A program made the position numbers and the translations under genes. DNA of 64,000 bases from Coriaria nepalensis. Its lineage: Eukaryota; Streptophyta; Magnoliopsida; Cucurbitales; Coriariaceae. Position 1 is the stretch's first letter. Each line of letters opens with the position of its first letter. A model generated the notes under the pieces. It made no database searches, was not told the origin of the DNA, and worked only from the letters and a program-made list of their open reading frames with translations. Location of the stretch: the NCBI GenBank assembly GCA_027186245.1, contig CP114496.1:5237501-5301500 (forward strand). Direction: 5' to 3'. Below are positions 37,633 through 50,981 of the stretch, piece by piece.

Positions 37633-37916
37633 ATTAGTTTAGCCTTAAAATCATTTGATTGAGTCATTTCAAGTCAATAACATATTTCAAAGCAAGTTGA
37701 ACGAATTCTATTTTCGAACTACAAACACATGTTTTGGGCATAACTTGCAAATGGTCAATGCAAGGAAAGTGTGCATTAGTTTAGCCTTAAAATCATTTGA
37801 TTGAGTCATTTCAAGTCAATAACATATTTCAAAGCAAGTTGAACGAATTCTATTTTCGAACTACAAACACATGTTTTGGGCATAACTTGCAAATGGTCAA
37901 TGCAAGGAAAGTGTGC
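37633..37916 (+). repeat. Identical neighbouring monomer pair
   Basis: Two adjacent monomers share a private TTTTCGAACTAC in place of TTTTCGCACTAC (near 37,716 and 37,858), together with AGCC, GATTGAG and ACATG with ATGGTC. I see no difference between them. This is a recent duplication of a single monomer. Confidence 0.85.
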
Positions 37917-40046
37917 ATTAGTTTAGCCTTAAAATCATTTGAATGAGTCATTTCAAGTCAATAACATATTTCAAAGCAAGTTGAACGAATTCTATTTTCG
38001 CACTACAAACACAGGTTTTGGGCATAACTTGCACATGGCTATTGCAAGGAAACTGTGCATTAGTTTAATCTTAAAATCATTTGAATGAGTGATTTCAAGT
38101 CAATAACATATTTCAAAGCAAGTTGAACGAATTCTATTTTCGCACTACAAACACATGTTTTGGGCATAACTTGCAAATGATCAATGCAAGGAAAGTGTGC
38201 ATTAGTTTAACCTTAAAATCATTTGAATGAGTCATTTCAGGTCAATACCATATTTCATAGCATATTCAACGAATTCTATTTTCGCACTACAAACACAAGT
38301 TTTGTGCATAACTTGCAAATGGTCAATGCAAGGAAACTGTGCATTAGTTTAGCCTTAAAATCATTTGAATGAGTCATTTCAAGTCAATAACATATTACAA
38401 AGCAAGTTGAACGAATTCTATTTTCGCACTACAAACACAGGTTTTGGGCATAACTTGCACATGGCTATTGCAAGGAAACTGTGCATTAGTTTAATCTTAA
38501 AATCATTTGAATGAGTCATTTCAAGTCAATAACATATTTCAAAGCAAGTTGAACGAATTCTATTTTTGCACTACAAACACAGGTTTTGGGCATAACTTGC
38601 ACATGGCTATTGCAAGGAGACTGTGCATTAGTTTAATCTTAAAATCATTTGAATGAGTCATTTCAAGTCAATAACATATTTCAAAGCAAGTTGAACGAAT
38701 TCTATTTTCGCACTACAAACAGAGGTTTTGGGCATAACTTGCAAATGATCAATGCAAGGAAAGTGTGCATTAGTTTAACCTTAAAATCATTTGAATGAGT
38801 CATTTCAGGTCAATAACATATTTCATAGCATATTCAACGAATTCTATTTTCGCACTACAAACACAAGTTTTGTGCATAACTTGCAAATGGTCAATGCAAG
38901 GAAAGTGTGCATTAGTTTAGCCTTAAAATCATTTGAATAAGTCATTTCAAGTCAATAACATATTGCAAAGCTGGTTGAACGAATTCTATTTTCGCACTAC
39001 AAACACAGGTTTTGGGCATAACTTGCACATGGCTATTGCAAGGAAACTGTGCATTAGTTTAATCTTAAAATCATTTGAATGAGTCATTTCAAGTCAATAA
39101 CATATTTCAAAGCAAGTTGAACGAATTCTATTTTCGCATTACAAACACAGGTTTTGGGCATAACTTGCACATGGCTATTGCAAGGAAACTGTGCATTAGT
39201 TTAATCTTAAAATCATTTGAATGAGTCATTTCAATTCAATAACATATTTCATAGCAAGTTGAACGAATTCTATTTTCGCACTACAAACACGTGTTTTGGG
39301 CATAACTTGCAAATGATCAATGCAAGGAAAGTATGCATTAGTTTAACCTTAAAATCATTTGAATGAGTCATTTCAGGTCCATAACATATTTCAAAGCAAG
39401 TTGAACGAATTCTATTTTCGCACTACAAACACCGGTTTTGGGCATAACTTGCAAATGATCAATGCAAGGAAAGTGTGCATTAGTTTAACCATAAAATCAT
39501 TTGAATGAGTCATTTCAGGTCCATAACATATTTCATAGCATATTCAACGAATTCTATTTTCGCACTACAAACACAAGTTTTGTGCATAACTTGCAAATGG
39601 TCAATGCAAGGAAAGTGTGCATTAGTTTAGCCTTAAAATCATTTGAATGAGTCATTTCAAGTCAATAACATATTTCAAAGCAAGTTGAACAAATTCTATT
39701 TTCGCACTACAAACACAAGTTTTGTGCATAACTTGCAAATGGTCAATGCAAGGAAAGTGTGCATTAGTTTAGCCTTAAAATCATTTGAATGAGTCATTTC
39801 AAGTCAATAACATATTACAAAGCAAGTTGAACGAATTCTATTTTCGCACTGCAAACACAGGTTTTGGGCATAACTTGCACATGGCTATTGCAAGGAAACT
39901 GTGCATTAGTTTAATCTTAAAATCATTTGAATGAGTCATTTCAAGTCAATAACATATTTCAAAGCAAGTTGAACGAATTCTATTTTCGCACTACAAACAC
40001 AGGTTTTGGGCATAACTTGCACATGGCTATTGCAAGGAAACTGTGC

Positions 40047-41040
40047 ATTAGTTTAATCTTAAAATCATTTGAATGAGTCATTTCAATTCAATCACATATT
40101 TCAAAGCAAGTTGAACGAATTCTATTTTCGCACTACAAACACATGTGTTGGGCATAACTTGCAAATGATCAATGCAAGGAAAGTATGCATTAGTTTAACC
40201 TTAAAATCATTTGAATGAGTCATTTCAGGTCCATAACATATTTCGTAGCATATTCAACGAATTCTATTTTCGCACTACAAACACAAGTTTTGTGCATAAC
40301 TTGCAAATTGTCAATGCAAGGAAAGTGTGCATTAGTTTAGCCTTAAAATCATTTGATTGAGTCATTTCAAGTCAATAACATATTTCAAAGCAAGTTGAAC
40401 AAATTCTATTTACGCACTACAAACACAAGTTTTGTGCATAACTTGCAAATGGTCAATGCAAGGAAAGTGTGCATTAGTTTAGCCTTAAAATCATTTGAAT
40501 GAGTCATTTCAAATCAATAATATATTACAAAGCAAGTTGAACGAATTCTATTTTCGCACTACAAACACAGGTTTTGGGCATAACTTGCACATGGCTATTG
40601 CAAGGAAACTGTGCATTAGTTTAATCTTAAAATCATTTGAATGAGTCATTTCAAGTCAATAACATATTTCAAAGCAAGTTGAACGAATTCTATTTTCGCA
40701 CTACAAACACAGGTTTTGGGCATCACTTGCACATGGCTATTGCAAGGAAACTGTGCATTAGTTTAATCTTAAAATCATTGGAATGAGTCATTTCAAGTCA
40801 ATAACATATTTCAAAGCAAGTTGAACGAATTCTATTTTCGCACTACAAACACAGGTTTTGGGCATAACTTGCACATGGCTATTGCAAGGAAACTGTGCAT
40901 TAGTTTAATCTTAAAATCATTTGAATGAGTCATTTCAATTCAATAACATATTTCAAAGCAAGTTGAACGAATTCTATTTTCGCACTACAAACACGTGTTT
41001 TGGGCATAACTTGCAAATGATCAATGCAAGCAAAAGTGTG
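40047..41040 (+). repeat. Recurrent block with GTGTTGGG marker, copy 2
   Basis: Order as in the copy at 26,556: ATTCAATCAC with ACATGTGTTGGG, then TTTCGTAGC and CAAATTGTC, GAACAAATTC, TTACAAAG (here with the private AAATCAATAATATATT near 40,512), GGGCATCAC, CATTGGAATG and the GTG state. The last monomer ends with GCAAGCAAAAGTG, a different 1-base insertion near 41,031. The AATCTTTTG monomer that follows in other copies is ordinary here. Confidence 0.82.
41030..41034 (+). other. 1-base insertion shifting array phase
   Basis: GCAAGCAAAAGTG replaces GCAAGGAAAGTG. The inserted base and its context differ from the other three insertions, so this is an independent event. Confidence 0.9.
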
Positions 41041-43171
41041 CATTAGTTTAACCTTAAAATCATTTGAATGAGTCATTTCAGGTCAATAACATATTTCATA
41101 GCATATTCAACGAATTCTATTTTCGCACTACAAACACAAGTTTTGTGCATAACTTGCAAATGGTCAATGCAAGGAAAGTGTGCATTAGTTTAGCCTTAAA
41201 ATCATTTGATTGAGTCATTTCAAGTCAATAACATATTTCAAAGCAAGTTGAACGAATTCTATTTTCGCACTACAAACACAGGTTTTGGGCATAACTTGCA
41301 CATGGCTATTGCAAGGAAACTGTGCATTAGTTTAATCTTAAAATCATTTGAATGAGTCATTTCAAGTCAATAACATATTTCAAAGCAAGTTGAACGAATT
41401 CTATTTTCGCACTACAAACAGAGATTTTGGGCATAACTTGCAAATGATCAATGCATGGAAAGTGTGCATTAGTTTAACCTTAAAATCATTTGAATGAGTC
41501 ATTTCAGGTCAATAACATATTTCATAGCATATTCAACGAATTCTATTTTCGCACTACAAACACAAGTTTTGTGCATAACTTGCAAATGGTCAATGCAAGG
41601 AAAGTGTGCATTAGTTTAGCCTTAAAATCATTTGAATAAGTCATTTCAAGTCAATAACATATTGCAAAGCTGGTTGAACGAATTCTATTTTCGCACTACA
41701 AACACAGGTTTTGGGCATAACTTGCACATGGCTATTGCAAGGAAACTGTGCATTAGTTTAATCTTAAAATCATTTGAATGAGTCATTTCAAGTCAATAAC
41801 ATATTTCAAAGCAAGTTGAACGAATTCTATTTTCGCATTACAAACACAGGTTTTGGGCATAACTTGCACATGGCTATTGCAAGGAAACTGTGCATTAGTT
41901 TAATCTTAAAATCATTTGAATGAGTCATTTCAATTCAATCACATATTTCAAAGCAAGTTGAACGAATTCAATTTTCGCACTACAAACACATGTTTTGGGC
42001 ATAACTTGCAAATGATCAATGCAAGGAAAGTGTGCATTAGTTTAACCTTAAAATCATTTGAATGAGTCATTTCAGGTCCATAACATATTTCATAGCATAT
42101 TCAACGAATTCTATTTTCGCACTACAAACACAAGTTTTGTGCATAACTTGTAAATGGTCAATGCAAGGAAAGTGTGCATTAGTTTAGCCTTAAAATCATT
42201 TGAATGAGTCATTTCAAGTCAATAACATATTTCAAAGCAAGTTGAACTAATTCTATTTTCGCACTACAAACACAGGTTTTGGGCATAACTTGCACATGGC
42301 TATTGCAAGGAAACTGTGCATTAGTTTAATCTTAAAATCATTTGAATGAGTCATTTCAAGTCAATAACATATTTCAAAGCAAGTTGAACGAATTCTATTT
42401 TCGCATTACAAACACAGGTTTTGGGCATAACTTGCACATGGCTATTGCAAGGAAACTGTGCATTAGTTTAATCTTAAAATCATTTGAATGAGTCATTTCA
42501 AGTCAATAACATATTTCAAAGCAAGTTGAACGAATTCAATTTTCGCACTACAAACACATGTTTTGGGCATAACTTGCAAATGATCAATGCAAGGAAAGTG
42601 TGCATTAGTTTAACCTTAAAATCATTTGAATGAGTCATTTCAGGTCCATAACATATTTCATAGCATATTCAACGAATTCTATTTTCGCACTACAAACACA
42701 AGTTTTGTGCATAACTTGCAAATGGTCAATGCAAGGAAAGTGTGCATTAGTTTAGCCTTAAAATCATTTGAATGAGTCATTTCAAGTCAATAACATATTT
42801 CAAAGCAAGTTGAACTAATTCTATTTTCGCACTACAAACACAAGTTTTGTGCATAACTTGCAAATGGTCAATGCAAGGAAAGTGTGCATTAGTTTAGCCT
42901 TAAAATCATTTGAATGAGTTATTTCAAGTCAATAACATATTACAAAGCAAGTTGAACGAATTCTATTTTCGCACTGCAAACACAGGTTTTGGGCATAACT
43001 TGCACATGGCTATTGCAAGGAAACTGTGCATTAGTTTAATCTTAAAATCATTTGAATGAGTCATTTCAAGTCAATAACATATTTCAAAGCAAGTTGAACG
43101 AATTCTATTTTCGCACTACAAACACAGGTTTTGGGCATAACTTGCACATGGCTATTGCAAGGAAACTGTGC

Positions 43172-45727
43172 ATTAGTTTAATCTTAAAATCATTTGAATG
43201 AGTCATTTCAATTCAATCACATATTTCAAAGCAAGTTGAACGAATTCTATTTTCGCACTACAAACACATGTGTTGGGCATAACTTGCAAATGATCAATGC
43301 AAGGAAAGTATGCATTAGTTTAACCTTAAAATCATTTGAATGAGTCATTTCAGGTCCATAACATATTTCGTAGCATATTCAACGAATTCTATTTTCGCAC
43401 TACAAACACAAGTTTTGTGCATAACTTGCAAATTGTCAATGCAAGGAAAGTGTGCATTAGTTTAGCCTTAAAATCATTTGATTGAGTCATTTCAAGTCAA
43501 TAACATATTTCAAAGCAAGTTGAACAAATTCTATTTTCGCACTACAAACACAAGTTTTGTGCATAACTTGCAAATGGTCAATGCAAGGAAAAGGTGCATT
43601 AGTTTAGCCTTGAAATCATTTGAATGAGTCATTTCAAGTCAATAACATATTACAAAGCAAGTTGAACGAATTCTATTTTCGCACTACAAACACAAGTTTT
43701 GTGCATAACTTGCAAATGGTCAATGCAAGGAAAAGGTGCATTAGTTTAGCCTTAAAATCATTTGAATGAGTCATTTCAAGTCAATAACATATTACAAAGC
43801 AAGTTGAACGAATTCTATTTTCGCACTACAAACACAGGTTTTGGGCATAACTTGCACACGGCTATTGCAAGGAAACTGTGCATTAGTTTAATCTTAAAAT
43901 CATTTGAATGAGTCATTTCAAGTCAATAACATATTTCAAAGCAAGTTGAACGAATTCTATTTTCGCACTACAAACACAGGTTTTGGGCATCACTTGCACA
44001 TGGCTATTGCAAGGAAACTGTGCATTAGTTTAATCTTAAAATCATTGGAATGAGTCATTTCAAGTCAATAACATATTTCAAAGCAAGTTGAACGAATTCT
44101 ATTTTCGCACTACAAACACAGGTTTTGGGCATAACTTGCACATGGCTATTGCAAGGAAACTGTGCATTAGTTTAATCTTAAAATCATTTGAATGAGTCAT
44201 TTCAATTCAATAACATATTTCATAGCAAGTTGAACGAATTCTATTTTCGCACTACAAACACGTGTTTTGGGCATAACTTGCAAATGATCAATGCAAGGAA
44301 AGTGTGCATTAGTTTAACCTTAAAATCTTTTGAATGAGTCATTTCAGGTCAATAACATATTTCATAGCATATTCAACGAATTCTATTTTCGCACTACAAA
44401 CACAAGTTTTGTGCATAACTTGCAAATGGTCAATGCAAGGAAAGTGTGCATTAGTTTAGCCTTAAAATCATTTGATTGAGTCATTTCAAGTCAATACCAT
44501 ATTTCAAAGCAAGTTGAACGAATTCTATTTTCGCACTACATACACAAGTTTTGTGCATAACTTGCAAATGGTCAATGCAAGGAAAGTGTGCATTAGTTTA
44601 GCCTTAAAATCATTTGAATGAGTCATTTCAACTCAATAACATATTACAAAGCAAGTTGAACAAATTCTATTTTCGCACTACAAACACAAGTTTTGTGCAT
44701 AACTGGCAAATGGTCAATGCAAGGAAAGTGTGCATTAGTTTAGCCTTAAAATCATTTGATTGAGTCATTTCAAGTCAATAACATATTTCAAAGCAAGTTG
44801 AACGAATTCTATTTTCGCATTACAAACACAGGTTTTGGGCATAACTTGCACATGGCTATTGCAAGGAAACTGTGCAGTAGTTTAATCTTAAAATCATTTG
44901 AATGAGTCATTTCAACTCAATAACATATTTCAAAGCAAGTTGAATGAATTCTATTTTCGCACTACAAACACGTGTTTTGGGCATAACTTGCAAATGATCA
45001 ATGCAAGGAAAGTGTGCATTAGTTTAACCTTAAAATCATTTGAATGAGTCATTTCAGGTCAATAACCTATTTCATAGCATATTCAACGAATTCTATTTTC
45101 GCACTACAAACACAAGTTTTGTGCATAACTTGCAAATGGTCAATGCAAGGAAAGTGTGCATTAGTTTAGCCTTAAAATCATTTGATTGAGTCATTTCAAG
45201 TCAATAACATATTTCAAAGCAAGTTGAACGAATTCTATTTTCGCACTACAAACACATGTTTTGGGCATAACTTGCAAATGATCAATGCAAGGAAAGTGTG
45301 CATTAGTTTAACCTTAAAATCATTTGAATGAGTTATTTCAGGTCAATAACATATTTCATAGCATATTCAACGAATTCTATTTTCGCACTACAAACACAAG
45401 TTTTGTGCATAACTTGCAAATGGTCAATGCAAGGAAACTGTGCATTAGTAAAATCTTAAAATCATTTGAATGAGTCATTTCAAGTCAATAACATATTTCA
45501 AAGCAAGTTGAACAAATTCTATTTTCGCACTACAAACACAAGTTTTGTGCATAACTTGCAAATGGTCAATGCAAGGAAAGTGTGCATTAGTTTAGCCTTA
45601 AAATCATTTGAATGAGTTATTTCAAGTCAATAACATATTACAAAGCAAGTTGAACGAATTCTATTTTCGCACTGCAAACACAGGTTTTGGGCATAACTTG
45701 CACATGGCTATTGCAAGGAAACTGTGC
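43172..45727 (+). repeat. Recurrent block with GTGTTGGG marker, copy 3 (18 monomers)
   Basis: Same core order as at 26,556, with the TTACAAAG step present twice (43,598 and 43,740), each following a monomer that ends GGAAAAGGTGC. The core continues through AATCTTTTG (44,308), TACATACACAAG near 44,537, GTGCAGTAG near 44,873, GAATGAATTC near 44,943, AATAACCTAT near 45,062 and ATTAGTAAAATC near 45,447. The next block starts exactly 2,556 bases (18 monomers) after this one. The long tail recurs near 49.9-50.6 kb and 56.2-56.9 kb. Confidence 0.82.
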
Positions 45728-48141
45728 ATTAGTTTAATCTTAAAATCATTTGAATGAGTCATTTCAATTCAATCACATATTTCAAAGCAAGTTGAACGAA
45801 TTCTATTTTCGCACTACAAACACATGTGTTGGGCATAACTTGCAAATGATCAATGCAAGGAAAGTATGCATTAGTTTAACCTTAAAATCATTTGAATGAG
45901 TCATTTCAGGTCCATAACATATTTCGTAGCATATTCAACGAATTCTATTTTCGCACTACAAACACAAGTTTTGTGCATAACTTGCAAATTGTCAATGCAA
46001 GGAAAGTGTGCATTAGTTTAGCCTTAAAATCATTTGATTGAGTCATTTCAAGTCAATAACATATTTCAAAGCAAGTTGAACAAATTCTATTTTCGCACTA
46101 CAAACACAAGTTTTGTGCATAACTTGCAAATGGTCAATGCAAGGAAAAGGTGCATTAGTTTAGCCTTAAAATCATTTGAATGAGTCATTTCAAGTCAATA
46201 ACATATTACAAAGCAAGTTGAACGAATTCTATTTTCGCACTACAAACACAAGTTTTGTGCATAACTTGCAAATGGTCAATGCAAGGAAAGTGTGCATTAG
46301 TTTAGCCTTAAAATCATTTGATTGAGTCATTTCAAGTCAATAACATATTTCAAAGCAAGTTGAACAAATTCTATTTTCGCACTACAAACACAAGTTTTGT
46401 GCATAACTTGCAAATGGTCAATGCAAGGAAAAGGTGCATTAGTTTAGCCTTAAAATCATTTGAATGAGTCATTTCAAGTCAATAACATATTACAAAGCAA
46501 GTTGAACGAATTCTATTTTCGCACTACAAACACAAGTTTTGTGCATAACTTGCAAATGGTCAATGCAAGGAAAGTGTGCATTAGTTTAGCCTTAAAATCA
46601 TTTGAATGAGTCATTTCAAGTCAATAACATATTTCAAAGCAAGTTGAACAAATTCTATTTTCGCACTACAAACACAAGTTTTGTGCATAACTTGCAAATG
46701 GTCAATGCAAGGAAAAGGTGCATTAGTTTAGCCTTAAAATCATTTGAATGAGTCATTTCAAGTCAATAACATATTACAAAGCAAGTTGAACGAATTCTAT
46801 TTTCGCACTACAAACACAGGTTTTGGGCATAACTTGCACATGGCTATTGCAAGGAAACTGTGCATTAGTTTAATCTTAAAATCATTTGAATGAGTCATTT
46901 CAAGTCAATAACATATTTCAAAGCAAGTTGAACGAATTCTATTTTCGCACTACAAACACAGGTTTTGGGCATCACTTGCACATGGCTATTGCAAGGAAAC
47001 TGTGCATTAGTTTAATCTTAAAATCATTGGAATGAGTCATTTCAAGTCAATAACATATTTCAAAGCAAGTTGAACGAATTCTATTTTCACACTACAAACA
47101 CAGGTTTTGGGCATAACTTGCACATGGCTATTGCAAGGAAACTGTGCATTAGTTTAATCTTAAAATCATTTGAATGAGTCATTTCAATTCAATAACATAT
47201 TTCAAAGCAAGTTGAACGAATTCTATTTTCGCACTACAAACACGTGTTTTGGGCATAACTTGCAAATGATCAATGCAAGGAAAGTGTGCATTAGTTTAAC
47301 CTTAAAATCTTTTGAATGAGTCATTTCAGGTCAATAACATATTTCATAGCATATTCAACGAATTCTATTTTCGCACTACAAACACAAGTTTTGTGCATAA
47401 CTTGCAAATGGTCAATGCAAGGAAAGTGTGCATTAGTTTAGCCTTAAAATCATTTGATTGAGTCATTTCAAGTCAATAACATATTTCAAAGCAAGTTGAA
47501 CGAATTCTATTTTCGCACTACATACACAAGTTTTGTGCATAACTTGCAAATGGTCAATGCAAGGAAAAGGTGCATTAGTTTAGCCTTAAAATCATTTGAA
47601 TGAGTCATTTCAAGTCAATAACATATTACAAAGCAAGTTGAACGAATTCTATTTTCGCACTACAAACACAGGTTTTGGGCATTACTTGCACATGGCTATT
47701 GCAAGGAAACTGTGCATTACTTTAATCTTAAAATCATTTGAATGAGTCATTTCAAGTCAATAACATATTTCAAAGCAAGTTGAACGAATTCTATTTTGGC
47801 ACTACAAACACAGGTTTTGGGCATCACTTGCACATGGCTATTGCAAGGAAACTGTGCATTAGTTTAATCTTAAAATCATTGGAATGAGTCATTTCAAGTC
47901 AATAACATATTTCAAAGCAAGTTGAACGAATTCTATTTTCGCACTACAAACACAGGTTTTGGGCATAACTTGCACATGGCTATTGCAAGGAAACTGTGCA
48001 TTAGTTTAATCTTAAAATCATTTGAATGAGTCATTTCAATTCAATAACATATTTCAAAGCAAGTTGAACGAATTCTATTTTCGCACTACAAACACATGTT
48101 TTGGGCATAACTTGCAAATGGTCAATGCAAGGAAACTGTGC
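45728..48141 (+). repeat. Recurrent block with GTGTTGGG marker, copy 4
   Basis: Begins with ACATGTGTTGGG and continues with TTTCGTAGC and CAAATTGTC. It then contains a dimer expansion (46,012-46,863) before GGGCATCAC, CATTGGAATG (47,006), the GTG state and AATCTTTTG (47,290). A second TTACAAAG, GGGCATCAC, CATTGG series follows at 47,574-47,999, six monomers after the first. One monomer has TTTTGGCACTAC, a lost CpG, near 47,796. Confidence 0.82.
46012..46863 (+). repeat. Dimer HOR, three copies (3 x 284 bases)
   Basis: Two monomers alternate three times: AGCC with GAACAAATTC and an ending GGAAAAGGTGC (46,012, 46,296, 46,580), then AGCC with TTACAAAG and GAACGAATTC (46,154, 46,438, 46,722). 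GGAAAAGG falls at 46,143, 46,427 and 46,711, exactly 284 bases apart. The third dimer differs slightly (GAAT instead of GATT; AGG/GGG in its last monomer). The same step is one dimer long in the copies at 26.8 and 55.0 kb and three monomers long at 43.5 kb. Confidence 0.88.
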
Positions 48142-50981
48142 ATTAGTAAAATCTTAAAATCATTTGAATGAGTCATTTCAATTCAATAACATATTTCAAA
48201 GCAAGTTGAACGAATTCTATTTTCGCACTACAAACACAAGTTTTGTGCATAACTTGCAAATGGTCAATGCAAGGAAAGTGTGCATTAGTTTAGCCTTAAA
48301 ATCATTTGAATGAGTCATTTCAAGTCAATAACATATTTCAAAGCAAGTTGAACGAATTCTATTTTCGCACTACAAACACAAGTTTTGTGCATAACTTGCA
48401 AATGGTCAATGCAAGGAAAGTGTGCATTAGTTTAGCCTTAAAATCATTTGAATGAGTCATTTCAAGTCAATAACATATTACAAAGCAAGTTGAACAAATT
48501 CTATTTTCGCACTACAAACACAAGTTTTGTGCATAACTGGCAAATGGTCAATGCAAGGAAAGTGTGCATTAGTTTAGCCTTAAAATCATTTGATTGAGTC
48601 ATTTCAAGTCAATAACATATTTCAAAGCAAGTTGAACGAATTCTATTTTCGCATTACAAACACAGGTTTTGGGCATAACTTGCACATGGCTATTGCAAGG
48701 AAACTGTGCATTAGTTTAATCTTAAAATCATTTGAATGAGTCATTTCAATTCAATAACATATTTCAAAGCAAGTTGAACGAATTCTATTTTCGCACTACA
48801 AACACATGTTTTGGGCATAACTTGCAAATGATCAATGCAAGGAAAGTGTGCATTAGTTTAACCTTAAAATCTTTTGAATGAGTCATTTCAGGTCAATAAC
48901 ATATTTCATAGCATATTCAACGAATTCTATTTTCGCACTACAAACACAAGTTTTGTGCATAACTTGCAAATGGTCAATGCAAGGAAAGTGTGCATTAGTT
49001 TAGCCTTAAAATCATTTGATTGAGTCATTTCAAGTCAATAACATATTTCAAAGCAAGTTGAACGAATTCTATTTTCGCACTACATACACAAGTTTTGTGC
49101 ATAACTTGCAAATGGTCAATGCAAGGAAAGTGTGCATTAGTTTAGCCTTAAAATCATTTGAATGAGTCATTTCAAGTCAATAACATATTACAAAGCAAGT
49201 TGAACAAATTCTATTTTCGCACTACAAACACATGTTTTGGGCATAACTTGCAAATGATCAATGCAAGGAAAGTGTGCATTAGTTTAACCTTAAAATCATT
49301 TGAATGAGTTATTTCAGGTCAATAACATATTTCATAGCATATTCAACGAATTCTATTTTCGCACTACAAACACAAGTTTTGTGCATAACTTGCAAATGGT
49401 CAATGCAAGGAAAGTGTGCATTAGTTTAGCCTTAAAATCATTTGAATGAGTCATTTCAAGTCAATAACATATTACAAAGCAAGTTGAACAAATTCTATTT
49501 TCGCACTACAAACACATGTTTTGGGCATAACTTGCAAATGATGAATGCAAGGAAAGTGTGCATTAGTTTAGCCTTAAAATCATTTGAATGAGTCATTTCA
49601 AGTCAATAACATATTTCAAAGCAAGTTGAACGAATTCTATTTTCGCACTACAAACACAAGTTTTGTGCATAACTTGCAAATGGTCAATGCAAGGAAAGTG
49701 TGCATTAGTTTAGCCTTAAAATCATTTGAATGAGTCATTTCAAGTCAATAACATATTACAAAGCAAGTTGAACAAATTCTATTTTCGCACTACAAACACA
49801 AGTTTTGTGCATAACTTGCAAATGGTCAATGCAAGGAAAGTGTGCATTAGTTTAGCCTTAAAATCATTTGAATGAGTCATTTCAAGTCAATAACATATTA
49901 CAAAGCAAGTTGAACGAATTCTATTTTCGCACTACAAACACAGGTTTTGGGCATAACTTGCACATGGCTATTGCAAGGAAACTGTGCAGTAGTTTAATCT
50001 TAAAATCATTTGAATGAGTCATTTCAACTCAATAACATATTTCAAAGCAAGTTGAATGAATTCTATTTTCGCACTACAAACACGTGTTTTGGGCATAACT
50101 TGCAAATGATCAATGCAAGGAAAGTGTGTATTAGTTTAACCTTAAAATCATTTGAATGGGTCATTTCAGGTCAATAACCTATTTCATAGCATATTCAACG
50201 AATTCTATTTTCGCACTACAAACACAAGTTTTGTGCATAACTGGCAAATGGTCAATGCAAGGAAAGTGTGCATTACTTTAGCCTTAAAATCATTTGATTG
50301 AGTCATTTCAAGTCAATAACATATTTCAAAGCAAGTTGAACGAATTCTATTTTCGCACTACAAACACATGTTTTGGGCATAACTTGCAAATGATCAATGC
50401 AAGGAAAGTGTGCATTAGTTTAACCTTAAAATCATTTGTATGAGTTATTTCAGGTCAATAACATATTTCATAGCATATTCAACGAATTCTATTTTCGCAC
50501 TACAAACACAAGTTTTGTGCATAACTTGCAAATGGTCAATGCAAGGAAACTGTGCATTAGTAAAATCTTAAAATCATTTGAATGAGTCATTTCAATTCAA
50601 TAACATATTTCAAAGCAAGTTGAACGAATTCTATTTTCGCACTACAAACACAAGTTTTGTGCATAACTTGCAAATGGTCAATGCAAGGAAAGTGTGCATT
50701 AGTTTAGCCTTAAAATCATTTGAATGAGTCATTTCAAGTCAATAACATATTTCAAAGCAAGTTGAACGAATTCTATTTTCGCACTACAAACACAAGTTTT
50801 GTGCATAACTTACAAATGGTCAATGCAAGGAAAGTGTGCATTAGTTTAGCCTTAAAATCATTTGAATGAGTCATTTCAAGTCAATAACATATTACAAAGC
50901 AAGTTGAACAAATTCTATTTTCGCACTACAAACACAAGTTTTGTGCATAACTTGCAAATGGTCAATGCAAGGAAACTGTGC
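48142..50981 (+). repeat. Mosaic satellite segment with many EcoRI-less monomers
   Basis: Twenty monomers with recurrent TTACAAAG, GAACAAATTC monomers (near 48.49, 49.21, 49.49, 49.77 and 50.91 kb), AATCTTTTG near 48,869, TACATACACAAG near 49,082, and a partial copy of the GTGCAGTAG, GAATGAATTC, CCTAT, GTAAAATC series at 49.98-50.58 kb. Order is mosaic with no single repeat length. I see no gene or foreign DNA here. Confidence 0.72.

Larger units (their letters stand above)
28403..37774 (+). repeat. Domain of recurring three-monomer block (AGCTTT block)
   Basis: A fixed trio recurs: a monomer with AGG/GGG and ATGATC; then a monomer starting ATTAGTTTAGCTTT with AAATCAAG; then AGCC with ACATATTTTGGG. 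The AGCTTT monomers start at 28,545, 29,823, 30,675, 31,669, 32,237, 33,516, 35,645, 36,923 and 37,491. Spacings are 9, 6, 7, 4, 9, 15, 9 and 4 monomers, so the trio is constant while the filler between copies varies. The last copy lacks the ACATATTTT member. Early copies have GATTAAGTC and later ones GATTGAGTC. Confidence 0.83.
38627..42745 (+). repeat. Mosaic segment with GAGG/GAGA and CTGG markers
   Basis: A run with ACAGAGGTTTT (38,627 monomer), AACC with CATATTC, AGCC with GAATAAG and AAAGCTGG (38,911) and GCATTAC recurs from 41,326 with ACAGAGATTTT and again at 41,610 with AAAGCTGG, an offset of 19 monomers plus one inserted base. A copy of the GTGTTGGG block (from 40,047) lies between. 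At 41,894-42,745 a 4-monomer sub-repeat can be seen: GAACTAATTC near 42,245 and again 568 bases later. Confidence 0.72.
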
